From the NCBI RefSeq assembly GCF_012563545.1, contig NZ_CP050804.1, positions 1 to 64,000 of the forward strand: a DNA stretch of 64,000 nucleotides. Direction: 5' to 3'. The translations under genes were made by a program, and so were the position numbers. Below the pieces are notes generated by a model. The model worked only from the letters and a program-made list of their open reading frames with translations, ran no database searches and had not been told where the DNA came from. Positions 19,101 through 27,835 of the stretch are shown piece after piece (position 1 is the first letter of the stretch; each line of letters begins with the position of its first letter). The DNA is from Arcanobacterium buesumense. Its GTDB lineage: Bacteria; Actinomycetota; Actinomycetes; Actinomycetales; Actinomycetaceae.

Positions 19101-20768
19101 TTGTATTCAATGGCGATACAGACGGCCACTTTTGTCCCGTCCACAGAGTCCATAGCTGGCTCAACTGTTCTATCTGCACTAGTAGGAATTTTGCCCCTCG
19201 TGGCATTCTTCATCATGCTTGGCGTATTTAAGATGAAGACGCACTGGTGTGCTCTCGGCTCGTTAATCATTGCACTCGTTATTGCTGTGCTTGGTTTCCA
19301 CATGCCGACCGCAATGGCTGCCAATTCTGCTCTTTTCGGTATCGCTTTTGGCATCATGCCAATCCTTTATATCGTTATTGCTGCAGTATGGCTCTATAAC
19401 CTCACCGTTGATTCGGGTCGTGATGAAGATGTCCGAGCTGTCTTCGCAGCAGTTGGAAAAGGCGACATTCGCATCCAAGCCCTCCTATTAGGTTTCTCTT
19501 TTTGTGGTCTTCTCGAAGGGCTTGCTGGGTTTGGTGCGCCCGTTGCTATTGTGGCAGCAATGCTCGTTTCGTTGCGAATCAACCCAATTAAAGCCGCCTT
19601 AGTCACTATGGTCGGCAACGCAATTAACGTAGGCTTCGGCGCTATGGCTATCCCGATTACCACCGCCGGTAAAATCGGTGGCGTATCTGGAGGTGCCGTA
19701 GCAAACACGGCGTCGTCAATGACCCCATGGATCATTATCATGATCCCATTCTTACTACTACTGATTCTTGACGGTGCTCGCGGCGTTCGTCAGCTTTGGC
19801 ATCTCGCTTTGCTACAAGGTGTAGTTACCGCCTGCGGTCATTTTGTGGCAGCCCATTTCGTTTCCTACGAATTAACAGCGGTGTTCGCTTCTTTGCTCGG
19901 TTTCGCGGTTATTGCTGGCGCGCTTGTTGTTTTGAATCCAACAACCCCAGAAGAGTGGCGTTCTGAAGCCTCTGAAGAAGGTATCCCAAGCGCTGGCCGG
20001 ATCACACTGGCCCTCATGCCATACTGGCTCGTCGTCGTCATCTTCTCCGTAGCAAAGCTCTGGACTTTCGGCGTCAACATTCCACAAGCCCTAGCCAGTA
20101 CAACAATTCCAGTGAAGTGGCCAGGGCTCTACGGATCTTTATTGAACTCAGCGGGTGAACCGTCGTCGGGCGCAATCCTCAGTATCCAAACGCTTGCCAG
20201 CCCCGGAACCATGATCGTCATGACTGCGCTCATCGTTTCGGTAGTCTACGGAATCTGCTCTTCTAGCCGATTCACATTCAGCTTCGGACGTGGCATTGCT
20301 GTTCTCGCCAATACCATTCATTCCTTGCGCTGGTCACTATTGACTATCGCATTGGTCATGGCCCTAGCGTATGTTATGAACTTCTCCGGCCAAACAGCTG
20401 CAATTGGTGCCGCCTTGGCAGCAACTGGCTCGGCTTTCGCTTTCCTTTCCCCAATTCTTGGCTGGATCGGAACTGCGGTAACCGGCTCGGCAACATCGGC
20501 AAACGCCCTCTTTGCGTCACTGCAGTCTACGGCAGCAACTGGCGCTAACCTTGATCCTCATATTCTTTTATCCGCCAATAGTATTGGTGGTGGCCTAGGT
20601 AAGATCGTTTCTCCGCAAAACCTTGCTATTGCTGCGACTGCAATCAATAAGCCGGGATCGGAAGCCGAAATTTTACGCAAGGCAGCCCCGTTCTCTATTG
20701 GCCTCCTGTTGGTCTTGTGCTTGCTCACGTTCCTTGCAACTCAAGGTATCGTGCCGATTGTACAGTGA
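19101..20768 (+). CDS. lctP: L-lactate permease
   Basis: An LctP/LldP family proton symporter that imports lactate (and glycolate in some members). The sequence is hydrophobic along its length with 12 or more membrane segments. It contains family blocks such as GVFKMKTHWCALGSLI, FCGLLEGLAGFGAPVAIVAA, MVGNAINVGFGAMAIP and the C-terminal GLGKIVSPQNLAIAATA. The TTG at 19101 is 5 nt after AGGAG and is the best-placed start. ATG 19110 is an alternative. Length 555 aa is normal. It is the first gene of an operon with lutA, lutB and lutC. Confidence 0.93.
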   Translation: MYSMAIQTATFVPSTESIAGSTVLSALVGILPLVAFFIMLGVFKMKTHWCALGSLIIALVIAVLGFHMPTAMAANSALFGIAFGIMPILYIVIAAVWLYNLTVDSGRDEDVRAVFAAVGKGDIRIQALLLGFSFCGLLEGLAGFGAPVAIVAAMLVSLRINPIKAALVTMVGNAINVGFGAMAIPITTAGKIGGVSGGAVANTASSMTPWIIIMIPFLLLLILDGARGVRQLWHLALLQGVVTACGHFVAAHFVSYELTAVFASLLGFAVIAGALVVLNPTTPEEWRSEASEEGIPSAGRITLALMPYWLVVVIFSVAKLWTFGVNIPQALASTTIPVKWPGLYGSLLNSAGEPSSGAILSIQTLASPGTMIVMTALIVSVVYGICSSSRFTFSFGRGIAVLANTIHSLRWSLLTIALVMALAYVMNFSGQTAAIGAALAATGSAFAFLSPILGWIGTAVTGSATSANALFASLQSTAATGANLDPHILLSANSIGGGLGKIVSPQNLAIAATAINKPGSEAEILRKAAPFSIGLLLVLCLLTFLATQGIVPIVQ

Positions 20769-20808
20769 CCTCCGTCCACCTTTGATGCATCGATAAGAAA
20801 GAAAAGAA

Positions 20809-21597
20809 ATGAAAGTAGCACTATTTGCAACCTGTATTGCGGATGCCATGTTCCCACAGGCACCGCAGGCAACTATGCATCTACTCAAGCGCCTTGGAAT
20901 CGACGTGGACTTCCCCGAACGTCAAGCTTGCTGTGGTCAGATGCATATCAACACCGGTTATTACCCAGAAGCAATGCCCTTGATTAAGAATCATGTGGAA
21001 ACTTTTGAACCAGTTCTTGATGGTGAATGGGACGCCATTGTGGTGCCTTCCGGTTCTTGTACTGGGTCAATTCGTGAACAGCAGCAGATGGTTGCCGATA
21101 AACTAGGTGATCACTCACTGGGTGTTAAAGCAGCAGCGATTGCCGCAAAGACGTATGAACTTTCAGAGTTCTTAATTGACGTCTTAGGAACTGACGACGT
21201 CGGTGCATACTTTGCACACCGCGTCACCTATCATCCAACCTGCCATTCACTACGCGTTGCAAAAGTTGGCGATAAGCCACTCCAGTTGCTACGTAAAGTG
21301 GGCGGTATTGATTTAGTTGATCTACCAAGTGCTGAATCATGCTGTGGATTCGGTGGAACCTTCTCACTGAAGAATCATGAAACATCGGCGTCGATGTTAA
21401 CTGACAAGATGAACAATATTCTCGCCACCAAGGCTGATGTTCTGGTTGCTGGAGATTACTCCTGCTTGATGAATATCGGTGGTGGCCTGTCTCGTAACCG
21501 TGCAGGCGTACGGGCAATGCACCTCGCTGAAGTCCTTGCCGGTACCCAAGACGAGCCATGGGTGGCTCCTGAATCAACCACGAAAGCTGGTGTGTAA
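20809..21597 (+). CDS. lutA: Lactate utilization protein A, Fe-S oxidoreductase (LutA/LldE)
   Basis: LutA is one of three subunits of the iron-sulfur L-lactate dehydrogenase complex that turns L-lactate into pyruvate. Seen: two CCG-type cysteine motifs, QACCGQMHINTGY (about residues 42-54) and SCCGFGGTFS (about 181-190), which bind clusters in this family. There is also the conserved PSGSCTGSIREQ. Length is 262 aa (family about 240-260). The gene is 40 bp after lctP, and its stop overlaps the lutB start by one base. Confidence 0.92.
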   Translation: MKVALFATCIADAMFPQAPQATMHLLKRLGIDVDFPERQACCGQMHINTGYYPEAMPLIKNHVETFEPVLDGEWDAIVVPSGSCTGSIREQQQMVADKLGDHSLGVKAAAIAAKTYELSEFLIDVLGTDDVGAYFAHRVTYHPTCHSLRVAKVGDKPLQLLRKVGGIDLVDLPSAESCCGFGGTFSLKNHETSASMLTDKMNNILATKADVLVAGDYSCLMNIGGGLSRNRAGVRAMHLAEVLAGTQDEPWVAPESTTKAGV

Positions 21598-23129
21598 TGG
21601 CTACGTTTTTAGGTTTACCTAAGATTTTTTCGAAAGAGGCTGAGCAGTGGGTTCAAGGCGATCCGCTTCCGGACCACACTCTAGAATGGGGATCATCGTT
21701 CCCTAAGGGTGCTGCAGTAACGCTGCGTGATAATCAGCTGCGCAAGAATCTGCGTCACGCAACAACTGTTATTCGTAACAAGCGTGCACAGCGTGTTGCG
21801 GAAATGCCAGATTGGCAAGCGTTGCGGGATTCGGCTTCGGCTATCAAACACAAGACGATGAGTAATCTTCCAGAACTCCTTGTCCAACTTGAAGAAAACG
21901 TTACAAAGCGTGGCGGTATTGTTCACTGGGCTCGAGATAAGAAGGAAGCCAACGAAATTATTCTCGGCATTTTACGGGAAAAGAACGCTACTGAAGTTGT
22001 CAAAGTTAAGTCGATGGCAACTCAGGAAATTAACCTGAACGAAGAGTTGGAAAAAGAAGGCATTATTGCCCACGAAACCGACTTGGCGGAAATGATCGTT
22101 CAGCTAGGTAAAGACATGCCATCGCATATTGTGGTACCAGCTATTCACCGTAACCGTGCGGAAATTCGAGAAATTTTCAACCGGGAAATGACTGATCTTG
22201 ACGAGCCAATTGATACTACAGAACCGCGAGTATTGGCAATGGCTGCCCGTGCTCATTTGCGGGAATTGTTCTTAAAGACGAAGGTTGCTATTTCCGGATC
22301 AAATATGATGATCGCGGAAACTGGTACGCTTTCCGTTTACGAATCGGAAGGCAACGGCCGGATGTGTCTGACCTTGCCAGAAACTTTGATTTCGTTGGTA
22401 GGTATCGAAAAGCTTGTGCCTACCTTTAAGGACGCTGAAGTCTTCTCCCAGCTACTTCCACGTTCGGCAACCGGTGAGCGGATGAATCCGTATACCTCGA
22501 TGTGGACAGGTGTTACTCCTGGTGATGGACCACAAGAGTTCCATTTGGTTCTCCTTGATAATGGCCGTACTAAGGTGTTGGCTGATGAAGTTGGCCGCCA
22601 GGCATTGCACTGCATCCGTTGTGCAGCATGTATGAATGCTTGCCCAGTTTACGAACATGTTGGTGGACACGCATATAACTCCGTTTATCCTGGACCAATC
22701 GGAGCTATTTTGACACCGCAGCTGTTAGGGGCAATGGATCATGATGATCCGGCGTCATCGTTGCCATATGCGTCGTCATTGTGCGGTGCCTGCTACGAAG
22801 TTTGCCCAGTCAAGATTAATATTCCAGAAGTTCTCGTTGATCTTCGTCATCGTATTACTGAGGCTAACCGTGGCGGAATTCCTGACGTATGGGATATTTC
22901 CATGAAGGCTAGCTCGAAGATTATGGGCAATGCGAAGGCTTGGACTGCTGCAACGAAGGGTGTTAAGGCTGGCCGTGTGATTGCCGGTAAGGATCGTAAG
23001 ATTCATAATGTTCCTATCCCATTAGCAAACCGGTGGACCATGGTACGTGACGTTCCGGCTCCACCAGCGCGGACGTTCCGGGAATGGCTCAAGGAAGAAG
23101 AAAAGAACGCAAAGGAGAATGAGAAGTGA
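21597..23129 (+). CDS. lutB: Lactate utilization protein B, Fe-S protein (LutB/LldF)
   Basis: The largest subunit of the LutABC lactate oxidation complex, 510 aa. An N-terminal LUD-type domain contains ISGSNMMIAETGTLSVYESEGN. Then come two ferredoxin-type 4Fe-4S motifs, CIRCAACMNACPVYEHVGG (about residue 340) and LCGACYEVCPVKINIPEVL (about 395). The C-terminal region is the usual LutB tail. Its start overlaps lutA and its end overlaps lutC, so the three are translationally coupled. Confidence 0.93.
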   Translation: MATFLGLPKIFSKEAEQWVQGDPLPDHTLEWGSSFPKGAAVTLRDNQLRKNLRHATTVIRNKRAQRVAEMPDWQALRDSASAIKHKTMSNLPELLVQLEENVTKRGGIVHWARDKKEANEIILGILREKNATEVVKVKSMATQEINLNEELEKEGIIAHETDLAEMIVQLGKDMPSHIVVPAIHRNRAEIREIFNREMTDLDEPIDTTEPRVLAMAARAHLRELFLKTKVAISGSNMMIAETGTLSVYESEGNGRMCLTLPETLISLVGIEKLVPTFKDAEVFSQLLPRSATGERMNPYTSMWTGVTPGDGPQEFHLVLLDNGRTKVLADEVGRQALHCIRCAACMNACPVYEHVGGHAYNSVYPGPIGAILTPQLLGAMDHDDPASSLPYASSLCGACYEVCPVKINIPEVLVDLRHRITEANRGGIPDVWDISMKASSKIMGNAKAWTAATKGVKAGRVIAGKDRKIHNVPIPLANRWTMVRDVPAPPARTFREWLKEEEKNAKENEK

Positions 23130-23776
23130 GTGCACGTGAAGAAATTTTGCAGCGTATTAAAGATGCGCTTGCTCTCTCCCAGCAGGGACCGGCACCAGAA
23201 CCGCCACGGGACTACATCCAAGAAGGCGAGTTCCCACCGGGATCCCCAGAGGTTATTGACGATCTGATTGAAAAACTCGTCGATTACACGGCCGTGGTGG
23301 AAACCACGAACGAAGCAGGTATTCCGGATGCGATCGATAAGTTCCTTGAGGATGCTAGCTCTGTTGTTGTTCCACACGGTTTACCGGAATCGTGGAAGAA
23401 AGCTGCTGGGCGTCACGATCGTAACGTTCAAGAAGATTCTCGTGAAAAGGCACTCGGAAATTACGATTTGGATAAAATCGATGCGGTTGTCACCGCTTCC
23501 CGGGTAGCTATTTCGATGTCGGGCACCATTGTGCTGGATGGAGAGCCAGATCAGGGACGCCGAGCGATCACTCTGGTTCCAGATACGCATGTGATTGTGT
23601 TGCGGGCGAAGGATGTTTATCCAACAGTTCCACAGGCTGTGTCGATTTTGGATAAAAATCCAACTCGGCCGATCACGTGGATCGCTGGCCCATCAGCTAC
23701 GTCGGACATCGAGCTTGTTCGTGTTGATGGCGTTCACGGACCACGTAATTTGCGAGTCATTATTGTTACTGACTGA
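23126..23776 (+). CDS. lutC: Lactate utilization protein C (LutC/LldG, LUD domain)
   Basis: The third subunit of the lactate oxidation system, 216 aa, with a LUD domain. Seen: the N-terminal SAREEILQRIKDAL, DAVVTASRVAISMSGTIVLD and ITWIAGPSATSDIELVRVDGVHGPR, all typical of LutC. The start is GTG 23126, overlapping the lutB stop and preceded by AAAGGAGAATGAGAA. It is the last gene of the operon, followed by a strong terminator. Confidence 0.92.
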   Translation: MSAREEILQRIKDALALSQQGPAPEPPRDYIQEGEFPPGSPEVIDDLIEKLVDYTAVVETTNEAGIPDAIDKFLEDASSVVVPHGLPESWKKAAGRHDRNVQEDSREKALGNYDLDKIDAVVTASRVAISMSGTIVLDGEPDQGRRAITLVPDTHVIVLRAKDVYPTVPQAVSILDKNPTRPITWIAGPSATSDIELVRVDGVHGPRNLRVIIVTD

Positions 23777-23795
23777 GTCTTACTAGACCACAATC

Positions 23796-23838
23796 TCTGG
23801 CGGGGCACGATGAATCCATCATGCCCCGCCAGATTTTA
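23796..23838. terminator. Terminator after lutC
   Basis: TCTGGCGGGGCA pairs with TGCCCCGCCAGA around a 14-nt loop, followed by TTTT. The convergent ROK gene ends beside it and may also use the stem. Confidence 0.9.
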
Positions 23839-25116
23839 AATCATTACTTCAGGAGTTTGGTCGACATCGTAATAGGTTAGTGCGTAAGAATCTGGAACGG
23901 TCCATGTATCTGGAGAATCGATAAAATTAAGCAACATTCGCCATGCTCCGCCTTCTGATGCTGCTCGTTCATCGCCTAAAGATTTTGAAACCTGTATTTG
24001 TTTAAGCGTGCTTGTTAGTACGCGTTCATCAATTTCTGCTTGTAGTTCTTTTTTCATATGAGGGAATAAGTCAGCAAATATTCCACCAAGGCGTACTTCA
24101 GGTAGGTCAAAAAGATTTAGGCTTGCGGCAATCGCTTTTCCTAGAATCGTTCCAACGTTACTCATTGCTGTTAAGGCTTGTGGATCTTTTCTATGTAAAG
24201 CGGCATATAAGTGGGCTATTGGTGCATCACCAGGAAAGCCAGCTTGTCTCATGATATAGCGGCGTCCAGCGACAGTTTCAAGACAGCCGGTAGAGCCACA
24301 AGAGCAAATAACGTCATTTTCAGTGACAGCTATATGTCCAATTTCTCCCGCAAATCCACGAGCACCAGTATAGATAACACCGTCACGGACTATTGCTGAT
24401 CCGATACCGGAGGAACCGGAAATATATAGAAAGCTATTTTTTGAATCGTTATGACGTCGCAAGTGGATTAGTTCATTAAATCCCTCGAGATTTATAGAGT
24501 TTTCAAAATGAACTCTATATGGGTTTGAGTTGGTGAACTCATTAAGCATGTCCGGAAGAGAAATGTTTTTCCATGACATTGAAGGAGCAGAAAATAGTAC
24601 TCCGTCGTTTTCCGAGACGAGGCCAGGAAATCCGCAAGTTATGCCTACAAGATTCATGTGGCTCGAACGGATTTGTTTTTCATGCTTTTTTAGGCTGTTG
24701 ACCAAGAGTGGAAAAACGTTTTCCGGTAAGGGCTGGTCAATAAATTCGTGAATATGTTCCGATAAGATTTTTCCGCGTAAATCGACGATACACGTTCGAA
24801 CGGAAGAGTCTGAAATTTCGGCTCCTATTGCGACGTGGGTGTGTGCGGCTGCGCTTAGAGGTACAGAAGGACGGCCTGCGCTAGTTGTACGCTCTGTTGG
24901 TTGTTCGACAAGAATTCCATAGTGAATCAATGTGTCGACGAGACGTGTGACAGTGGACTTATTGAGTTTTGTTGTAGCGGCAAGATCGGCACGAGATAAG
25001 GGAGTGTTTGATGTAATAGCCGCTCGAGCTAGGAGCGATAGGTTGTAGTTCCTAACTTTTTCAATGCCAGTACCGACAGGGGAACGCATAGAGTGTGTGA
25101 AGTGGTTTATTGTCAT
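23836..25116 (-). CDS. ROK family transcriptional repressor
   Basis: A NagC/XylR-type regulator. The N-terminal winged helix is PLSRADLAATTKLNKSTVTRLVDTL (about residues 35-60), followed by the ROK domain with the sugar-binding GSSGIGSAIV and EIGHIAV segments and the zinc motif CSCGSTGCLE. ATG 25116 gives 426 aa; TTG 25137 is another possible start. It is divergent from xylB and the sugar ABC importer, which it probably represses in the absence of the sugar. Two identical 11-bp repeats lie in the shared promoter region. The effector is probably xylose, by context. Confidence 0.88.
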   Translation of the reverse strand: MTINHFTHSMRSPVGTGIEKVRNYNLSLLARAAITSNTPLSRADLAATTKLNKSTVTRLVDTLIHYGILVEQPTERTTSAGRPSVPLSAAAHTHVAIGAEISDSSVRTCIVDLRGKILSEHIHEFIDQPLPENVFPLLVNSLKKHEKQIRSSHMNLVGITCGFPGLVSENDGVLFSAPSMSWKNISLPDMLNEFTNSNPYRVHFENSINLEGFNELIHLRRHNDSKNSFLYISGSSGIGSAIVRDGVIYTGARGFAGEIGHIAVTENDVICSCGSTGCLETVAGRRYIMRQAGFPGDAPIAHLYAALHRKDPQALTAMSNVGTILGKAIAASLNLFDLPEVRLGGIFADLFPHMKKELQAEIDERVLTSTLKQIQVSKSLGDERAASEGGAWRMLLNFIDSPDTWTVPDSYALTYYDVDQTPEVMI

Positions 25117-25176
25117 ATTTTTTAAGCTCTTTTCCAATCTAATTATGCCACCACTATTTAATTGTTACATGATTTT

Positions 25177-25187
25177 ATTTAATGTGA
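25177..25187. promoter_or_regulatory. Repeat copy 1, candidate ROK operator
   Basis: ATTTAATGTGA, the first of two identical 11-bp direct repeats in the divergent gap. This copy lies about 60 bp upstream of the ROK start, where the ROK promoter should be. Confidence 0.45.
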
Positions 25188-25253
25188 TTATGGGTGCTCA
25201 GCTGACAAAAATAGCGTAACTGTGGATGAAATATAGCGTGTTTTGTTAAATCG

Positions 25254-25282
25254 TTGCATTTAATGTGACCCACGTCTATACT
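25254..25282 (+). promoter_or_regulatory. Promoter of xylB with second repeat in its spacer
   Basis: TTGCAT (25254-25259) and TATACT (25277-25282) are separated by exactly 17 bp. The second ATTTAATGTGA copy occupies 25258-25268, overlapping the end of the -35 box and most of the spacer. A repressor bound there would block RNA polymerase. Confidence 0.6.
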
Positions 25283-25303
25283 ATTTATTGCAAGGAGCAA
25301 CTA

Positions 25304-26776
25304 ATGGAGGTTGTTATGCGTGAGCTAGTTGCAGGTGTTGATTCCTCAACCCAGTCATGTAAGGTCATGATCAGAGATGCACATACTGGCGCACTCGTGC
25401 GCTCTGGTGTGGCACATCATCAAACGGGAACAGAGGTATCTCCTGAAGTTTGGGAAAGAGCTTTACATGAAGCGATTTATCAAGCAGGTGGATTAGAAGA
25501 CGTCAAGTCACTTGCTGTTGCGGGGCAACAGCATGGAATGGTCACTCTTGATGAACATGGTGAAGTGGTGCGAAATGCGATCTTGTGGAACGATACTCGT
25601 TCGGCTCAAGATGCGGATGATCTTATTTCTGAATTAGGTGATGGTGACTATTCAGAAGGAAAGAAAAAGTTTGTTGAACGCACGGGGATAGTTCCGGTTG
25701 CTTCTTTTACGATAACTAAGTTGCGTTGGTTGGCAAGAGAAGAACCTCAATCGTTAGCCCGAACAAGAGCTGTCTGCTTACCGCATGATTGGCTTACCTG
25801 GAAATTACGGAACACGACAGATCTAGACTTGTTAGCAACTGATCGGTCAGATGTTTCAGGTACTGGCTATGCTTCATCTTCGGCAGAGAATTATGATCGT
25901 CAGCTCTTAGGTTTAGCCTTAAAATCACAAGAGTCTGCCAACGATCTGATATTGCCAAACATTGGAAAACCCAATGAGATCATCGGAACGATGAGGAATG
26001 GCAAAAAGAAAATAAGCTTGGCTGCTGGGTGTGGTGACAATGCTGGAGCCGCACTGGGTCTTTCGATTGGCACTGGAGAAGCAGTGCTTTCAATTGGTAC
26101 ATCAGGAGTAGTGTCTTTAGTAAGCGATAAACCGGTTAAAGATATTACGGGTGCGGTTGCTGGATTTGCTGATGCTTCAGGCAGATATTTGCCACTGGTG
26201 GCTACATTGAACGCATCTCGAGTTGTAGATGCATATGCGAATTTATTAGGTGTTAGTCATCGTGAGTTTGATCGATTGGCCTTGAGTGCTCCACCGGGAG
26301 CAGAAGGATTAGTTTGTATACCGTATTTAGAAGGAGAGCGGACGCCGAATTTACCTCATGCGAGTGGTGAGCTTTACGGTATAAGGAATAATAATCTTTC
26401 ACCATCAAATGTTGCTCGCGCAGCTATTGAAGGAATGCTCTGCGGGGTGAGCGAAGGCATCCATGCAATGCGGAGTTTGGGTGTGGATATTTCCCAAGTT
26501 ACTCTCATTGGTGGTGGGGCAAGATCAGAAGCGGTGCGTCGCATTGCGCCAATTGTTCTTGGAATGCCGGTAAAAGTCCCGGAACGCGGTGAATATGTAG
26601 CAGACGGAGCTGCTTTGCAGGCTGCATGGGCATATTTTGGGCAGAAACATCCGCCAGTTTGGACACCACGTCTTTCCTCGGAGTTTTCGGGAACATACCA
26701 TCCATTCATATTAGAGCGCTATCGCAATATTGCGCTGTCGGTACAAGAAAGAAAGCTGAAATATTTTCATGGTTAA
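25304..26776 (+). CDS. xylB: Xylulokinase-like FGGY family sugar kinase
   Basis: An FGGY carbohydrate kinase closest to xylulokinase, which phosphorylates D-xylulose for the pentose phosphate pathway. Seen: the N-terminal ELVAGVDSSTQSCKVMI phosphate loop, VAGQQHGMV and LWNDTRS in the sugar-binding half, the second-domain AGCGDNAGAALG and SIGTSGVVS, and IGGGARSEAVRRI near the C-terminus. Starts at ATG 25304 (after AAGGAG, 490 aa) and ATG 25316 (after GGAGG) are both good. The upstream extension to 25265 is not. It heads an operon with the ABC importer. No xylose isomerase gene is in the window. Confidence 0.85.
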   Translation: MEVVMRELVAGVDSSTQSCKVMIRDAHTGALVRSGVAHHQTGTEVSPEVWERALHEAIYQAGGLEDVKSLAVAGQQHGMVTLDEHGEVVRNAILWNDTRSAQDADDLISELGDGDYSEGKKKFVERTGIVPVASFTITKLRWLAREEPQSLARTRAVCLPHDWLTWKLRNTTDLDLLATDRSDVSGTGYASSSAENYDRQLLGLALKSQESANDLILPNIGKPNEIIGTMRNGKKKISLAAGCGDNAGAALGLSIGTGEAVLSIGTSGVVSLVSDKPVKDITGAVAGFADASGRYLPLVATLNASRVVDAYANLLGVSHREFDRLALSAPPGAEGLVCIPYLEGERTPNLPHASGELYGIRNNNLSPSNVARAAIEGMLCGVSEGIHAMRSLGVDISQVTLIGGGARSEAVRRIAPIVLGMPVKVPERGEYVADGAALQAAWAYFGQKHPPVWTPRLSSEFSGTYHPFILERYRNIALSVQERKLKYFHG

Positions 26777-26785
26777 GGAACCAAA

Positions 26786-27775
26786 ATGAAAAATAAAAGA
26801 ATTCCACAAGAAGTTGGCATTATTGCGGTCGTAATAATTGTTGGTGCGGTGCTGTCATTCGTAGCACCCGCATTCCGTACGGTCGACAATATGATGGTCT
26901 TGCTTTTGAACGGAACAGTTGTTTTATTCTTAGCTTTAGGACAATCTTTCGTTCTCTTAACAGGAGGAATCGACTTATCTGTTGGTTCTAATATTGCACT
27001 GACTGGAGTTATCGCCGCATTAACTATGCAAGCTGGTGTTCCGTGGTGGGGTGCGGCGATTGTTGCTCTTATAGTGGGGGCAGGAGTGGGCCTCTTTAAT
27101 GGTGTTTTAGTCCACTGGGGTAATATGCCACCATTCATCGTAACGTTTGCAACATTTGGGATATCTGCATCAATCCCAAAAATTCTTACCAATGGGTCAT
27201 CTGTGCCGATCGCAGATAAAATGTTTGCATTTTTTGGCCGAGGGTCAATCTTTGGAATCCCAGTTCCGGTAATTTTAGTAGCAATTGCTGCAATCATGCT
27301 GGGCCTGTATTTGAAGAAAGCCGCTCAAGGTGTGCATATTTATGCTGTTGGTGGCAATCGTGAAACAGCGAGGTTGTCAGGCATAAACGTTGGGAAAACG
27401 ACGGTACTTGTATATGTGGTTTCTGGAATTTGTTCGGCTTTTGGTGGAATCATAACTGCATCACGGTTAATGGTCGGTTATCCAACAGCTGGAGCAGGTA
27501 CGGAACAGTTTTATTCGATTGCATCTGCCGTCGTCGGCGGTGTAAGCCTATTTGGTGGTGTGGGAACGATTTTAGGTGCCGTGTTTGGTGCAATTCTTAT
27601 TGCGGAAGTTTCCAACGGTATGAATGTTATTGGAGTTAGTGCATACTGGCAACCACTTGTTATTGGAGTAATTATTCTCCTTGGTGTTCTTATAGATTCG
27701 AATCGACGAAATATTTCAATTTTTTCACTTTTCAAAAAACGAAAAGGAACTGTTTCCGATGGCATAACTCATTAG
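26786..27775 (+). CDS. Sugar ABC transporter permease (RbsC/XylH type)
   Basis: The membrane subunit of a CUT2-class sugar importer, 329 aa, with about ten hydrophobic segments. Family landmarks are FLALGQSFVLLTGGIDLSVGS, TFGISASIPKI and the C-terminal FGGVGTILGAVFGAILI. Such permeases import ribose, xylose and similar monosaccharides. It starts 9 bp after the kinase stop and precedes the binding-protein and ATPase genes. The substrate is inferred from the kinase as a pentose, probably xylose or xylulose. Confidence 0.9.
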   Translation: MKNKRIPQEVGIIAVVIIVGAVLSFVAPAFRTVDNMMVLLLNGTVVLFLALGQSFVLLTGGIDLSVGSNIALTGVIAALTMQAGVPWWGAAIVALIVGAGVGLFNGVLVHWGNMPPFIVTFATFGISASIPKILTNGSSVPIADKMFAFFGRGSIFGIPVPVILVAIAAIMLGLYLKKAAQGVHIYAVGGNRETARLSGINVGKTTVLVYVVSGICSAFGGIITASRLMVGYPTAGAGTEQFYSIASAVVGGVSLFGGVGTILGAVFGAILIAEVSNGMNVIGVSAYWQPLVIGVIILLGVLIDSNRRNISIFSLFKKRKGTVSDGITH

Positions 27776-27803
27776 AACTCAGGTCAATCAGTCAAACCAA
27801 ATC

Positions 27804-27819
27804 AAAACAACGTTGTTTT
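27804..27819 (+). promoter_or_regulatory. Perfect palindrome before the binding-protein gene
   Basis: AAAACAACGTTGTTTT is a 16-bp perfect palindrome in the 60-bp gap between permease and binding-protein genes, 17 bp before the ATG. It could be an RNA stem that protects the downstream message or dampens read-through, or an operator. Confidence 0.35.
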
Positions 27820-27835
27820 TACTAAGGAGAAACCA

